64,000 bases of DNA, from NCBI GenBank assembly GCA_001898705.1, contig MKUU01000011.1:1-64000 (forward strand). Direction: 5' to 3'. Source of the DNA: Caedibacter sp. 38-128 (GTDB lineage Bacteria; Pseudomonadota; Alphaproteobacteria; Caedimonadales; Caedimonadaceae). A model generated the notes under the pieces. The model saw nothing but the letters and a program-made list of their open reading frames with translations, had not been told where the DNA came from and searched no databases. Position numbers and translations under genes: made by a program. Positions 7,322 through 16,124 of this stretch are shown here, in pieces (position 1 is the stretch's first letter; each line of letters begins with the position of its first letter).

Positions 7322-7780
7322 ATGTTAAAAACTTTCTCAATTTTAAGCATTATCTATTATACTATTTTACCTTCAGCTTTTGCAGGAAATTTTACAGTCA
7401 TTGGCGGGGATGATGATGAAGGCTTAAAGTATATAGCACAAAGTCTAGCTAATTGCTGCGGAAGAGTTGCACCTGCAGGTTGGCAGATTCAAAAAGAAGA
7501 ATATACTTCAGAGAGAGTTGATAATGTAGATGGAGGGATGGATAAAATAAATTTTGCGACTATCCCTGAAATTATGGCGCAACTTGAAGAAGATATCGAT
7601 GATTGTAATCCTCTCAAAAAGAAAACTCTTAAAATTAAAAGGTTATCTGATGATGAAATTAAGTGTGAATTTGAAACACATATAGGGGATGATTACGGTG
7701 TAGGAATTATACATAGATTTTACAAGAAATTTATATCTTTAAAGCGTAATGCTAATGAGGGTTCTAATGATATGGCTTGA
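7322..7780 (+). CDS. Predicted secreted protein of unknown function
   Basis: The 152-residue product has a clear signal peptide ending PSAFAG. The acidic mature part contains four Cys (NCCGR, DDCNP, IKCEFE), which suggests disulfides outside the cytosol. The ATG follows AAGGAGAAAAAAAGT, a good ribosome site. I do not recognise the family. The gene lies 66 bases upstream of the repeat protein at 7847 on the same strand, so the two may be co-transcribed. Confidence 0.6.
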   Translation: MLKTFSILSIIYYTILPSAFAGNFTVIGGDDDEGLKYIAQSLANCCGRVAPAGWQIQKEEYTSERVDNVDGGMDKINFATIPEIMAQLEEDIDDCNPLKKKTLKIKRLSDDEIKCEFETHIGDDYGVGIIHRFYKKFISLKRNANEGSNDMA

Positions 7781-7846
7781 GCATCTTTAAGAACCCTAGA
7801 TAATAATACAACCTTAAAGCGCTTAACCTTAACAAGGAGACCCCTT

Positions 7847-9016
7847 ATGAAAACAGCAAATAATTATATGAAAAAGCTTTTAAGGTGTTTAAAGCTCTCT
7901 GCTTCAGTAATAGTTTTAAGTGGGGGTGTGAATAACCAAGTAACTGCAAGCGATCAAAAACATCTTAGTGAAGAAGAAAGAGCACAACCTTTAACTCCAA
8001 GGAGTAGTGCCAGAAACCTCCCAAGCCCTGAAACAAGACCATATGATGGTCACTCTAACCGAAGTACAGATGAAGTTTTACATGATGAAATGCAAAGCAA
8101 TGGTTTGCCTCTCACTCAATCTTTATTTAATGAAAATATGACTGAAAATGATCGTGAAGCAATTAGGAGAGTAGTAGGCAATATTCCCGCTGAAGAGCGT
8201 GAAAGCGTTATAACAAGTGCTATGTCTCTGATAACAGATCCTATGGAGGGACTTGGTAGAGCATTCATCCTTCAAGCCTTAATAAATATCCCTGCTCAGG
8301 AACGTGAAAGACTTATAAAAGACGTTAAGGTTCTGATAACAGATCTTATGGTTGGGGTTGACAGAGCACTCATGCTTATAACATTAGGATGTATCCCTGC
8401 TGAAAAGCGTGAAAGCATTATAACAGACGCTATGTCTCTTATAACAGATCCTATGAATAGAGAGGATAGAGAAAGAATCCTTCAAGCAGTAAAAAAGATC
8501 CCTATTGAAGAACGCACAAGTGTTATAACAGATGCGAAGACTCTAATGATAGATACTATGAGTGGATTGGATAGAAAGAAAATTCTTAAAGAGGTGAAAA
8601 GAATTCCTGCTGAAGAGCGTGAAAGCGTTATAACAAGCGTTATGTCTCTGATAACAGATGCTATGGAGGGATATGATAGAGCATGCATTCTTTACGCGGT
8701 AAGAAATATTCCTGCTGAGGAACGTGAAAGCATTGTAACCGGGGCTAGGTCTTTAGTAACAGATGCTATGGAGGGATATTATAAATCGCGCATCATTCGA
8801 GCATTGGGAGAAATCCCTACTGAGCAACGTGAAAGCGTTATAACAAGCGCCATGACTCTTATAGCAGATACTAGTAATACTATGAGTAGAGATAATAGAG
8901 TAAGGATCATTGAAGCTGCAAGCGAGGCCTTAAGTGCAAATCCGTTAAGCTCCAACTTAAGCGTACAGCAGATGATGATGGCGCAGGCGGCACTTGGAAA
9001 CAATTTACACAAATAA
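7847..9016 (+). CDS. Secreted protein with seven 35-residue helical repeats
   Basis: After a signal peptide (SASVIVLSGGVNNQVTAS) and a hydrophilic linker of about 75 residues, residues 113-357 form seven tandem units of 35 residues. The consensus is IPAEERESVITSAMSLITD, then PMEGxxRxxILxAVxN. Each unit looks like two short helices joined at the Pro, so the array should build a curved alpha-solenoid, a shape usually used to bind proteins or nucleic acid. The last unit has a small insertion (SNTMSR). The length equals that of PPR units, but the sequence does not match PPR. The ATG follows AAGGAGACCCCTT. The repeat DNA is diverged between units. Confidence 0.75.
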   Translation: MKTANNYMKKLLRCLKLSASVIVLSGGVNNQVTASDQKHLSEEERAQPLTPRSSARNLPSPETRPYDGHSNRSTDEVLHDEMQSNGLPLTQSLFNENMTENDREAIRRVVGNIPAEERESVITSAMSLITDPMEGLGRAFILQALINIPAQERERLIKDVKVLITDLMVGVDRALMLITLGCIPAEKRESIITDAMSLITDPMNREDRERILQAVKKIPIEERTSVITDAKTLMIDTMSGLDRKKILKEVKRIPAEERESVITSVMSLITDAMEGYDRACILYAVRNIPAEERESIVTGARSLVTDAMEGYYKSRIIRALGEIPTEQRESVITSAMTLIADTSNTMSRDNRVRIIEAASEALSANPLSSNLSVQQMMMAQAALGNNLHK

Positions 9017-9377
9017 GGGTTCGCCCACCATTTACAGCTCTTTGTTTATTAATATATTATTTCTCTAATTACAGGATGAAGAAAAAAGATCTCCTGTGGC
9101 TTGAAATCCTGGTACAAAAACTAACATGATAAAAGTTAGAATCCCGAAAAATTCTTGCTATAAGCTTTTGTCAAAACAATCTTTTGGAAAACGTAAGTAA
9201 TTACATCTTGAAAGCATGATAAAAATAGGACTTAAAAAATTTCCCATTAATCATGAACTTATTTTCAATAAAACTTTTAGTTTAAATTATTCTTCTTCCT
9301 CTACTTCTTAAATAGGAGAAATATAGGTGAATATCTTTTTAGGTAATTAAATTCTTAATTTAAAAAGTAGGAAAGAT
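9017..9377. other. Gene-free gap before the stress-type genes
   Basis: The 360 bases are AT-rich. I find no credible open frame longer than about 17 codons and no RNA gene. This gap marks the change from the IS-rich secreted-protein region to the stress-type gene group. Confidence 0.5.
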
Positions 9378-9908
9378 ATGCTTTCAACCCCAAATGAAAC
9401 TAAGGTTTTACTAGCTTTATTTAAAAATCCTTATGAAGCAGAGAATGCTTATAATGAATTATTGAATAAGGGTTACAAACAAGAGGATATTACTCTTATC
9501 ATGTCTAACAAAACCCATGAGACTCATTTCATCGAGAACTATAAGGTTACAAATAAAGTTGTCACCAAATCTTTTCAAGGAATCAGCGCAGGTGGAGCTA
9601 TTGGTGGTGCGGCAGGCGTTATTGCAGCTGCTCTCCTTACAATAGGCGCTACAGCGGTTCCTGGGTTAGGGATTACAATCGTTGGTTCCCTTGCTACAAT
9701 ATTTGCTGGCATAGGAGCAGGCGTAGCTACAGGCAGTTTAGTGGGAGCATTAATCGGCGCAGGAATATCTGATGAAGATGCAAATAAGTGCGAGCAAGGT
9801 ATTAAAGAAGGCGGAATTGTAATAGGGCTCACACCTCCAACAACTCAAGAATACGAAGAATTGAAAAATAGTTGGGCTCAATCTCATTCATCTTCTAATA
9901 TTAAATAG
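9378..9908 (+). CDS. GSP17M-like stress protein with glycine-zipper segment
   Basis: The first 60 residues (LLALFKNPYEAENAYNELL, KGYKQEDITLIMS) match the general stress protein 17M / YflT-type N-terminal domain, in which a quasi-ferredoxin fold is followed by a membrane-active part. Residues 70-140 are Gly/Ala-rich (GGAIGGAAGVIAAALL, GAGVATGSLVGALIGAGI), a glycine-zipper pattern that can pack within or on membranes. The ATG follows GTAGGAAAG. Neighbours are DUF378 and KGG-type stress genes, which supports a role in stress tolerance. Confidence 0.7.
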   Translation: MLSTPNETKVLLALFKNPYEAENAYNELLNKGYKQEDITLIMSNKTHETHFIENYKVTNKVVTKSFQGISAGGAIGGAAGVIAAALLTIGATAVPGLGITIVGSLATIFAGIGAGVATGSLVGALIGAGISDEDANKCEQGIKEGGIVIGLTPPTTQEYEELKNSWAQSHSSSNIK

Positions 9909-10176
9909 ATGAACATATCTGTGTTTTTCAAGATGATCCTTATAGGGTAAAAAATTTTTTAATGAACTTATTCGTACTGATATTAAATAGAATTAAAACA
10001 TATTAAGAGGAAATTAAATTCCGCTTATAAAAAATTTAAGCATCTCAGATTATTATAAAATAATCCAAATTTTTTCTTCTTTTAACAAACAGTAGAATAT
10101 TTATCTTTATTTAACCTTAAAAAAATTCTTTATTAATGCTTACTTAATAATGTCGCTAACTAGTAAAGGAATCAAC

Positions 10177-10446
10177 ATGGTTAATACCGATTTTCAAGAA
10201 CTTAAAGTACTTAATATGCAAGAGCATGACTCTCCTCAAGAATCTTATAACGTCCCTCAGCCTCAATCATCTTGCCCTATCGATGACAATAAAAGTTCTA
10301 ATAATCAGAAACCTCTTGAGAACGAAGAATTACAAGACCCAAGAAAACAAACTCCAATTTTAGAAAAAGTTCCAAATCCTGATATTAATAACAATCCTGG
10401 AGATAAATGGCATAAAAATCATCCTATTCGTCCAGTACAAGTTTAG
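10177..10446 (+). CDS. Small hydrophilic protein of unknown function
   Basis: The ATG at 10177 follows AAAGGAATCAAC and is chosen over a start at 10150. The 89-residue product is rich in Pro, Asn, Gln and Glu, has a single Cys, and has no predicted membrane segment or signal peptide. It is probably disordered. It ends 38 bases before the DUF378 gene on the same strand and could share its transcript. Confidence 0.5.
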   Translation: MVNTDFQELKVLNMQEHDSPQESYNVPQPQSSCPIDDNKSSNNQKPLENEELQDPRKQTPILEKVPNPDINNNPGDKWHKNHPIRPVQV

Positions 10447-10483
10447 CAGTTTCAATAAAATAATTTATTAATGGAGCATTATA

Positions 10484-10729
10484 ATGATTACTGAAGGTTA
10501 CAAGAATTCTATTCATTTATCATCAACAAGTTACTATTTAAGGTTAGTTACAACAATCTTAGCTATTGTGGGAGCTTTAAATTGGGGCTTTGTTGGTCTC
10601 AATAATTTTGATCTTGTTGCGTATCTATTTGGTCCTATGTCAGCTTTAAGCCGTATTATTTATATACTTGTTGGTATAGCAGGTATTTATTTGTTAAGTA
10701 CCTTAACAGGCATAAAGAACAAAAAATAA
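10484..10729 (+). CDS. DUF378 family small membrane protein
   Basis: The 81-residue product has two hydrophobic helices with the DUF378 signature: VGALNWGFVGLNNFDLVAYL in the first half, then SRIIYILVGIAGIYLLS. Members are small inner-membrane proteins of unknown biochemical role, often found beside stress genes. The ATG follows ATGGAGCATTATA. An intrinsic terminator lies directly downstream, so this gene closes the transcript. Confidence 0.8.
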   Translation: MITEGYKNSIHLSSTSYYLRLVTTILAIVGALNWGFVGLNNFDLVAYLFGPMSALSRIIYILVGIAGIYLLSTLTGIKNKK

Positions 10730-10735
10730 AGTATA

Positions 10736-10788
10736 CCCCTACTGTTTTCCAGCTTTCAAGCTGTTAATACAGTAGGGTTTTTATTTTT
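10736..10788 (+). terminator. Intrinsic terminator after the DUF378 gene
   Basis: The arms CCCTACTG and CAGTAGGG enclose a 25-base segment and are followed by TTTTTATTTTT. Confidence 0.8.
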
Positions 10789-10943
10789 AACATTTCTATT
10801 TAGTTTTTTAAAATCGCCAACAACATAAGTAATAAATTCATATTGATGGGTTATATAATTTATTTATAAATAGTATTAATTATCCTATAATATAAACTTA
10901 ATGGTTAATAATTAATCTTCTAGATTTCTTTATGATAAAGTTC

Positions 10944-12035
10944 TTACTCAAATACTGGCCATGTAAAGCTAAAACTTGTACCACATTTTATCATACTTTT
11001 TATTTCAATAGACGAATTAAGCTTCTTAAGGATCTTCTTTACAATTGTAAGACCTAACCCAAACCCTTGCTCTTTCACATTTTTATTAAAACTTTGGAAA
11101 GGCTCAAAAATTTTACGTTGTAAGGTTTTTGGAATTCCTGGGCCATTGTCTTGTACTTCAATAAGTATTGAATTTTCCAGGCTTGTAATGTTCAGAAGTA
11201 TTTTTGCATATTCTGGTTGATTATGATGTTTGATGGCATTTCCGATCAAATTATATAAAACTTCGGTCAATAAATGTTTGTAAGTTTTAAAAGAATCTTT
11301 ATCTGTATTTAAAATAATTTTAACATCATCATTCAGAAGCAATCTGCTTTTAATTTCTGCAAGTAAATGAGTTAGATTAGTAATAGACGGATCTTCAACA
11401 AAATCGCTCATAAATAATTTTAAAACTTTTTGCGTTGTATCATAAATTTGCTTGGTCGCATTCTTAAGCATTGATAGGTATTTAAATACATTAGAAGAAA
11501 AGTTGCTTCCTTCATCTCCTGCAATCCACTCTGAGGAATGTTTTATAATTCTTAATGAAGATTGAATGTCATGTGATAAAATATGGAAGAGTGTTGCTAA
11601 ATCTTGATTTTTAATACTGAGTTCTTTATTAAGAGCTCTTATTTTTTTTCTTTTCTCAATAAGTCTTGTAATATCCCGAAATATTCCTCGACTATACAAA
11701 ACCCTATTGTCTTCATCTTTTACTGCCTTAAGGCTTAAAGAAACGTAACATTTATCTCCCGATTTATTCAATAATATAAGCTCCATATCATTTACAACTC
11801 CTGTGCGATCATATAGCTCTACCATCCTTAATCTATCTTCATAACAGTCTTGATGATATATCCGTGCTACAGACTCCATATTTAGAAGCTCTTCTTTAGT
11901 ATACCCAAGCTTATCAGAACAAGCCTGGTTGCATTCTATAATTTTTTGTGAAATGCGATCGACACATATAAACATATCAGGAGCATTATCATAAAAATTT
12001 TTATAAAAATCACCTTTGGAAGTATAATAATTCAA
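10944..12035 (-). CDS. PAS-domain sensor histidine kinase, soluble
   Basis: The 363-residue product has an N-terminal PAS domain (about residues 12-125; FYDNAPDMFICVD, CNQACSDKLGYTKEE), a short linker, and a HisKA domain with phosphoacceptor His155 in LSHDIQSSLR. The ATPase has an N box (NLIGNAIKHH), G1 (VQDNGPGIP) and G2 (GFGLGLTIVKKI). There is no membrane segment, so it senses a cytosolic signal. No response regulator is adjacent, so its partner is unknown. A closely related kinase fragment sits at the left edge of the window. It is convergent with the DUF378 transcript. Confidence 0.85.
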   Translation of the reverse strand: MNYYTSKGDFYKNFYDNAPDMFICVDRISQKIIECNQACSDKLGYTKEELLNMESVARIYHQDCYEDRLRMVELYDRTGVVNDMELILLNKSGDKCYVSLSLKAVKDEDNRVLYSRGIFRDITRLIEKRKKIRALNKELSIKNQDLATLFHILSHDIQSSLRIIKHSSEWIAGDEGSNFSSNVFKYLSMLKNATKQIYDTTQKVLKLFMSDFVEDPSITNLTHLLAEIKSRLLLNDDVKIILNTDKDSFKTYKHLLTEVLYNLIGNAIKHHNQPEYAKILLNITSLENSILIEVQDNGPGIPKTLQRKIFEPFQSFNKNVKEQGFGLGLTIVKKILKKLNSSIEIKSMIKCGTSFSFTWPVFE

Positions 12036-12454
12036 TTACTGCTATTTCTCCTTAATTTAAATAAACTGAAAAAATATTGATATTTTTTTAATAATTATAA
12101 GAATTTCTCAATATTAATCTTTAATAACTTGAGGATGATAAAAAAGCAATAGTATGTAGTTAGTTTATAAATTTTCCTTTAAACTTAAATGATGCGAGAC
12201 CAATAGAGAAAAGTTAATATTAAAATTTAGAATTACTATGTTCAGCATAAATGTAAGAAAGTTATGAATAATAACACGCTTTAATAAATTCTCTATTTCA
12301 TAAAAGCTTATCTTTAATATGTGTGATAGGTTGTTTCTTTTCGCGTTAATGATAGCATATTAATTGATATTATATTTAAGCAATCAAGGCTATGAAACTT
12401 GCTGCTTTTTAGTAAACAAATTTATTAACAAAAAGCTTCCAAGTTTTTAATTAA
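12036..12454. other. Gene-free AT-rich gap
   Basis: I see no supported gene in these bases. They contain the upstream region of the histidine kinase, but I cannot assign a promoter with confidence. Confidence 0.5.
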
Positions 12455-12492
12455 AAAAAAGAAGTGCACCTTAAAGGCACACTTCTTTAATT
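12455..12492 (-). terminator. Intrinsic terminator of the KGG-repeat gene
   Basis: On the minus strand AAGAAGTG and CACTTCTT pair, with a partly paired centre (GCC/GGT), followed by a run of eight T. It lies just past the stop of the KGG-repeat gene. Confidence 0.75.
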
Positions 12493-12511
12493 TTAGCTTA
12501 ACGCTGATAAA

Positions 12512-12829
12512 TTACCTAGAATGATTGTTGTCTTTGTCATGGTTTTTTCCATGAGACTTCCCACCTTTACTGGCAATTTTTTTAACTTGTTCTTTTGGCA
12601 TAGAAGCAAATCCTTGCTTACCATGATGTGAATTACTTGTATGGCTATCACGTGAAGAGGAAGAATTTTTAGAAGTCGTTCCCTTATTATTTTCATCATG
12701 ATTTTTTCCGTGAGATTGCCCACCTTTACTAGCGATTTCTTTAACTTGTTCTTTTGGCATAGAAGCAAACCCTTGTTTACCATGTTCTGTATCATGAGAA
12801 TGTTGAGTGCTCTCTTTATGTGTTGTCAT
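12512..12829 (-). CDS. KGG-repeat stress protein, two tandem units
   Basis: The ATG at 12829 follows GAGGAACTAATC and is preferred to one at 12883. The 105-residue product contains two copies of GKQGFASMPKEQVK then IASKGG and SHGKNHD, about 50 residues apart. The KGG motif marks the small, hydrophilic stress proteins related to Bacillus GsiB and fungal con-10, thought to act as protective disordered proteins. The product is very rich in His, Lys and Ser and lacks hydrophobic segments, which fits. It has its own terminator. Confidence 0.8.
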   Translation of the reverse strand: MTTHKESTQHSHDTEHGKQGFASMPKEQVKEIASKGGQSHGKNHDENNKGTTSKNSSSSRDSHTSNSHHGKQGFASMPKEQVKKIASKGGKSHGKNHDKDNNHSR

Positions 12830-13098
12830 GATTAGTTCCTCATAAATGTTGATTAACAAAATTGCTCTAGTCATCCTAGGCATATTAAAATTAAGATATT
12901 AACTTATCTCAATTAAAGTTGAGAATTAGCTACAATTTTAAACTTTTGAAATTTCTCATAAAAATATTTATATTTTTTAATTACTTAACTTACCCATATT
13001 TATAATTGTTTAAAAAATCCCAATAATTCAAATCGTAAGTTAATTTACTTATACTATTGTCAATTAAGTAAATTAACACAAATTTAAGGAATAATAAG

Positions 13099-13263
13099 AT
13101 GATAGGGAAAAGTGAAAAAAAGAATTATATAAGCACTAAAACTTTAAAAAGATTGTACAATACTTATGATAGATATGACTCACAAGCCCCTTCATATCTT
13201 TCAGGTAAGGCCTCTCATAGCTTTCAATATTTATGTGAAGAATTCAAAAATCTATTTAATTAG
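13099..13263 (+). CDS. Small protein of 54 residues, unknown
   Basis: The frame begins ATG ATA GGG AAA and runs for 54 codons. A good ribosome site (AAGGA, 13086-13090) lies eight bases before the start. The product is basic and hydrophilic (KSEKKNYISTKTLKRLYNTY) with no membrane segment. I do not recognise it. It lies 61 bases before a membrane protein gene on the same strand. Confidence 0.4.
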   Translation: MIGKSEKKNYISTKTLKRLYNTYDRYDSQAPSYLSGKASHSFQYLCEEFKNLFN

Positions 13264-13324
13264 ATTTTCTTATTCAAAGCTTTTATTAAAATATTGTTTC
13301 TATCAAAAATGAGTTTGTATAAAA

Positions 13325-13810
13325 ATGCCTGTAAAAATTGAATTTACTACTGAGGATAATAAACATATTCTTATTGAACAATATAAGCTTATCTTAAGCT
13401 CTCTTGATAAACTTAATGATATTAGAGAAGTTGCTAACAATTTTTGGATTACGGTAAATATTGCTGGTGTTTCTGCTATAGCTTATTTAAAAGATCAAGC
13501 TCAGTTAAATAAAGATAATAAATCGTATTTAATATATACAATTATTACCGTAGGTATATTGATTTGTGTAGGCTGGATTAGAAATCTTAATGTTATCAAA
13601 CAAGGTGTCAACATAAGAAATGATCTTCTTATATCAATAGAGAAGAAATTTCCTGCTCAAGTATTCACAAATATTATTAGAACAATTAATAAAAATAAAG
13701 TTAAACCTTCTATAACGGAAAGTCAGATGATTGTACCGCTGATCTTTCTAATTTCTTACATAGTTTTTGCTTTTCTTGCAGCATTTAATAAAGCCATAAT
13801 TTTATCTTAA
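13325..13810 (+). CDS. RipA-like multi-pass membrane protein
   Basis: The 161-residue product has a hydrophilic N-terminus with LIEQYKLILSSLDKL and a first membrane helix (FWITVNIAGVSAIAYL). A second helix (LIYTIITVGILICVGWI) and a short helix-loop with IRNDLLISIEKKFPA come next, and a third helix lies near the C-terminus. The order of a short cytosolic start, two helices, and an RN...IE..FP element resembles RipA/SLATT-type membrane proteins. That assignment is made by eye and is uncertain. It may be transcribed with the small gene upstream. Confidence 0.5.
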   Translation: MPVKIEFTTEDNKHILIEQYKLILSSLDKLNDIREVANNFWITVNIAGVSAIAYLKDQAQLNKDNKSYLIYTIITVGILICVGWIRNLNVIKQGVNIRNDLLISIEKKFPAQVFTNIIRTINKNKVKPSITESQMIVPLIFLISYIVFAFLAAFNKAIILS

Positions 13811-13865
13811 TATAAATTTGATCTTTTTCTAAACTTATAAAATTTTGAATATTTCATGAAAGAGC

Positions 13866-14378
13866 TCACCCATATTTTTCTTTCCAATCCTTCTTTAATT
13901 GTTGGTATTGAGAATCAGCTTCAGCTTCTTTCCATTTTTCATAAAAAATTTGAGCGCTTTTAGCTTTTAAGGGATTAGGTGGCCCTAAGGGAAGTTCTGT
14001 TCCTGTCAATTTATCATATTTTCTTCCAGTACTATGATTTGCATATCTTCGAGCTCTCGTATAGCCCATTTGCAAGAATTTTCGAGCCATATCTGCTCCA
14101 ACAAATTCTTCTTTTTTAAGATATTTTTTAAACAATTCAAATATTTTTATGCTGCTTGCTTGAGCGATTTCTGGCGTCTTAAATCTCCAGAATGGAAGGA
14201 TTTCTGATTTAAAAGGTTCACAAATGAGTACACCTTGTTCTCCTTTTCCTATGCGATACTCTTCTGGATGCAATCTATAGTCAATTCCATAATGCCATGA
14301 ATAAGTATGCTTGAGGACATCCCATCTTTTATTTTTTTCTTGTTTGCTTGAAGGTTTATAAGTTTTCGTTTGCCCCAT
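13866..14378 (-). CDS. DUF4385 family protein
   Basis: The 170-residue product contains GKGEQGVLICEPFKSEILP, WRFKTPEIA and DMARKFLQMGYTRARRYANH. I recognise these as the conserved core of DUF4385, a family of unknown function also seen in phages and many proteobacteria. It is soluble and basic with several Trp. The ATG follows an AGGAAG-type site in the preceding bases. It is a single gene. Confidence 0.65.
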   Translation of the reverse strand: MGQTKTYKPSSKQEKNKRWDVLKHTYSWHYGIDYRLHPEEYRIGKGEQGVLICEPFKSEILPFWRFKTPEIAQASSIKIFELFKKYLKKEEFVGADMARKFLQMGYTRARRYANHSTGRKYDKLTGTELPLGPPNPLKAKSAQIFYEKWKEAEADSQYQQLKKDWKEKYG

Positions 14379-14465
14379 TTTTGCTTCCTAATAATTTTTA
14401 GCTAGGTTGAAGGGCGTTTGGTAAGCTCTAAATATATTATAACTCTTAAGCTCAGGGAGTAAAAT

Positions 14466-14732
14466 TTAAAACAAAAGTATATTTCTTCTTAAAGAATAAA
14501 TCTCACAAAGTTTATCTAGAATATTTGAAATTAAAATTTCACAACTCTTATAATTAAGCTGTAGAATGATGGGTGAAATTCTTGCCATTAAGCCTTTAGC
14601 ATAGTCAATGCAGGCATTTTTTCTTACATCCCTTGTATAATAGGACCTAATAGAATTTTCTAACCTTAACGAATATTCATCGCAGTATATATTTTTTCCT
14701 GACGATACTTTTGATTTTGGAAGGGAAGACAA
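14466..14732 (-). CDS. Possible small protein overlapping the carboxypeptidase end
   Basis: An 88-codon frame begins inside the 3' end of the D,D-carboxypeptidase gene and overlaps it by 67 bases in another frame. The non-overlapping part encodes a helical stretch (ACIDYAKGLMARISPIILQL) ending RRNILLF. I cannot match it to a family and see no strong ribosome site, so it may be chance. Confidence 0.25.
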   Translation of the reverse strand: MSSLPKSKVSSGKNIYCDEYSLRLENSIRSYYTRDVRKNACIDYAKGLMARISPIILQLNYKSCEILISNILDKLCEIYSLRRNILLF

Positions 14733-16003
14733 GGCGTTCCTTCCTTTTCAATAATATAGCAAACACGCTGAGCCGCTTCCTTACTAAAGCCAATTAAACA
14801 AGCTCGATAAGGATTGCCTTGTTTACGATTTGCGTGGGTAATAGAAACTTGACCTTCAATATCTTCAGGAAGTTTTGCGAGTAGTTGAGCCGCTGTCATA
14901 TGAGCTTGGTTTGCATCTTTGAAAGATCCTATTTGAACTCCCCACTCTCCCCGATTTTCTTCTTTTTTCTTTGTTCGTTGTATCTTTATATTTTTCATAT
15001 TTTTCAATGACTTAATTTCATGGCGAGCCTCCACAGTTTGTGTCGATTGTGGGTAACTTACGTGCTTTATTTGAGGCAATTCGTCAGGAAAAAAATCATC
15101 TGCTTGTTGTAAAGGTTCTTCTGAAGGCATTCTTGGATTTTGCAACTCGTGAAGATCGCTTTGTTCAATAAACTCAGGATCCAAACGCCGTTTTTTGAAT
15201 TTAGTAAATCCCTTATTCGTTAAAGAAATAACACGCTGATCACGCCACCTTGAAGTCTCACCCCCCATAACCACAGTGATAAGCCTGTTCCCATTGCGAA
15301 TTGTTGACGTTGAAATATTAAAACCAGATGCACAAATAAACCCTGTCTTCCCTCCATCTAAACCTTCAACTTTTCCTAAGAGCTTATTATGGTTGGCATG
15401 CACAATCCCATTGTAAGTAAAGCTTTTTCGTCCAAAATAATTTTTATAATAATTGGGAAAGTCACGAATAACGATCTGCAAGAGTTTTGCCATATCAGCG
15501 GCTGTTGTAATTTGTTGTTTATTAGGGACACCCGAAGAATTTTTAAAGAGTGTACTTTTAAGTCCAAGTTGACGAACTCTTTTAGTCATTTGTTGAGCAA
15601 AAGCGGCCTCAGAGCCAGATAAATGTTCAGCGACAGCAACAGAAACGTCATTCGCTGACTTCGTCACAAGCGCAAGAATTGCATCTTTAACAGAGATCAT
15701 TGATCCAGCAGGTATCCCCAATTTTGTTGGAATTTGACGCGCTGCATGAGCCGATATTTTGAGTTTTGTATCAAGCTTGACTCTTCCTTGGTCCAATGCT
15801 TCAAACAACATGTAAAGAGTTGCTATCTTTGTTAAAGAGGCAGGATGAACACGCCCATGGGCATTTTCTGCGTGGAAAACTTGCCCAGTATGAGCATCTA
15901 TGACGTAAGCAGCATATTTGCCAGCTGTTAAAGGTTTAATTGCTAAGAAAAATGTGAAAAAAAAGATTGCTATAAATGTTCGACTTACGCACCAAGTTTT
16001 CAT
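14666..16003 (-). CDS. D-alanyl-D-alanine carboxypeptidase (S11) with SPOR domain
   Basis: This penicillin-binding carboxypeptidase trims the terminal D-Ala of peptidoglycan stem peptides in the periplasm. The product has a signal peptide (residues 1-27) and the three active-site motifs: SxxK as SLTK (Ser56), SxN as SAN and KTG as GGKTGF. After a linker of about 100 residues there is a C-terminal SPOR domain (GEWGVQIGSFKDANQAHMTA), which binds denuded glycan at the division site. This PBP5-type plus SPOR layout is common in alphaproteobacteria. Confidence 0.9.
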   Translation of the reverse strand: MKTWCVSRTFIAIFFFTFFLAIKPLTAGKYAAYVIDAHTGQVFHAENAHGRVHPASLTKIATLYMLFEALDQGRVKLDTKLKISAHAARQIPTKLGIPAGSMISVKDAILALVTKSANDVSVAVAEHLSGSEAAFAQQMTKRVRQLGLKSTLFKNSSGVPNKQQITTAADMAKLLQIVIRDFPNYYKNYFGRKSFTYNGIVHANHNKLLGKVEGLDGGKTGFICASGFNISTSTIRNGNRLITVVMGGETSRWRDQRVISLTNKGFTKFKKRRLDPEFIEQSDLHELQNPRMPSEEPLQQADDFFPDELPQIKHVSYPQSTQTVEARHEIKSLKNMKNIKIQRTKKKEENRGEWGVQIGSFKDANQAHMTAAQLLAKLPEDIEGQVSITHANRKQGNPYRACLIGFSKEAAQRVCYIIEKEGTPCLPFQNQKYRQEKIYTAMNIR

Positions 16004-16124
16004 AAAATAACCAACCTTTACTCTTCTAACGCCCTACTATTAAGGATTAATTTTTAATCAAAATTTAAAGAACGTCAAGCAAAAGCTGCTCCCCTTCTTT
16101 ATGAATTTTATCTGAAGAAGATCG

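Noticed and set aside
8183-8917. Regular 105-base repeat spacing that could suggest a CRISPR or satellite array
   Set aside because: The units are coding, keep the frame, and differ mainly at silent or conservative positions; the unit length is 35 codons, not repeat plus spacer.
12493-12795. A second frame across the KGG gene
   Set aside because: The alternative frame shows the same DNA duplication but no KGG motif and no ribosome site; the 12829 start frame matches a known family.
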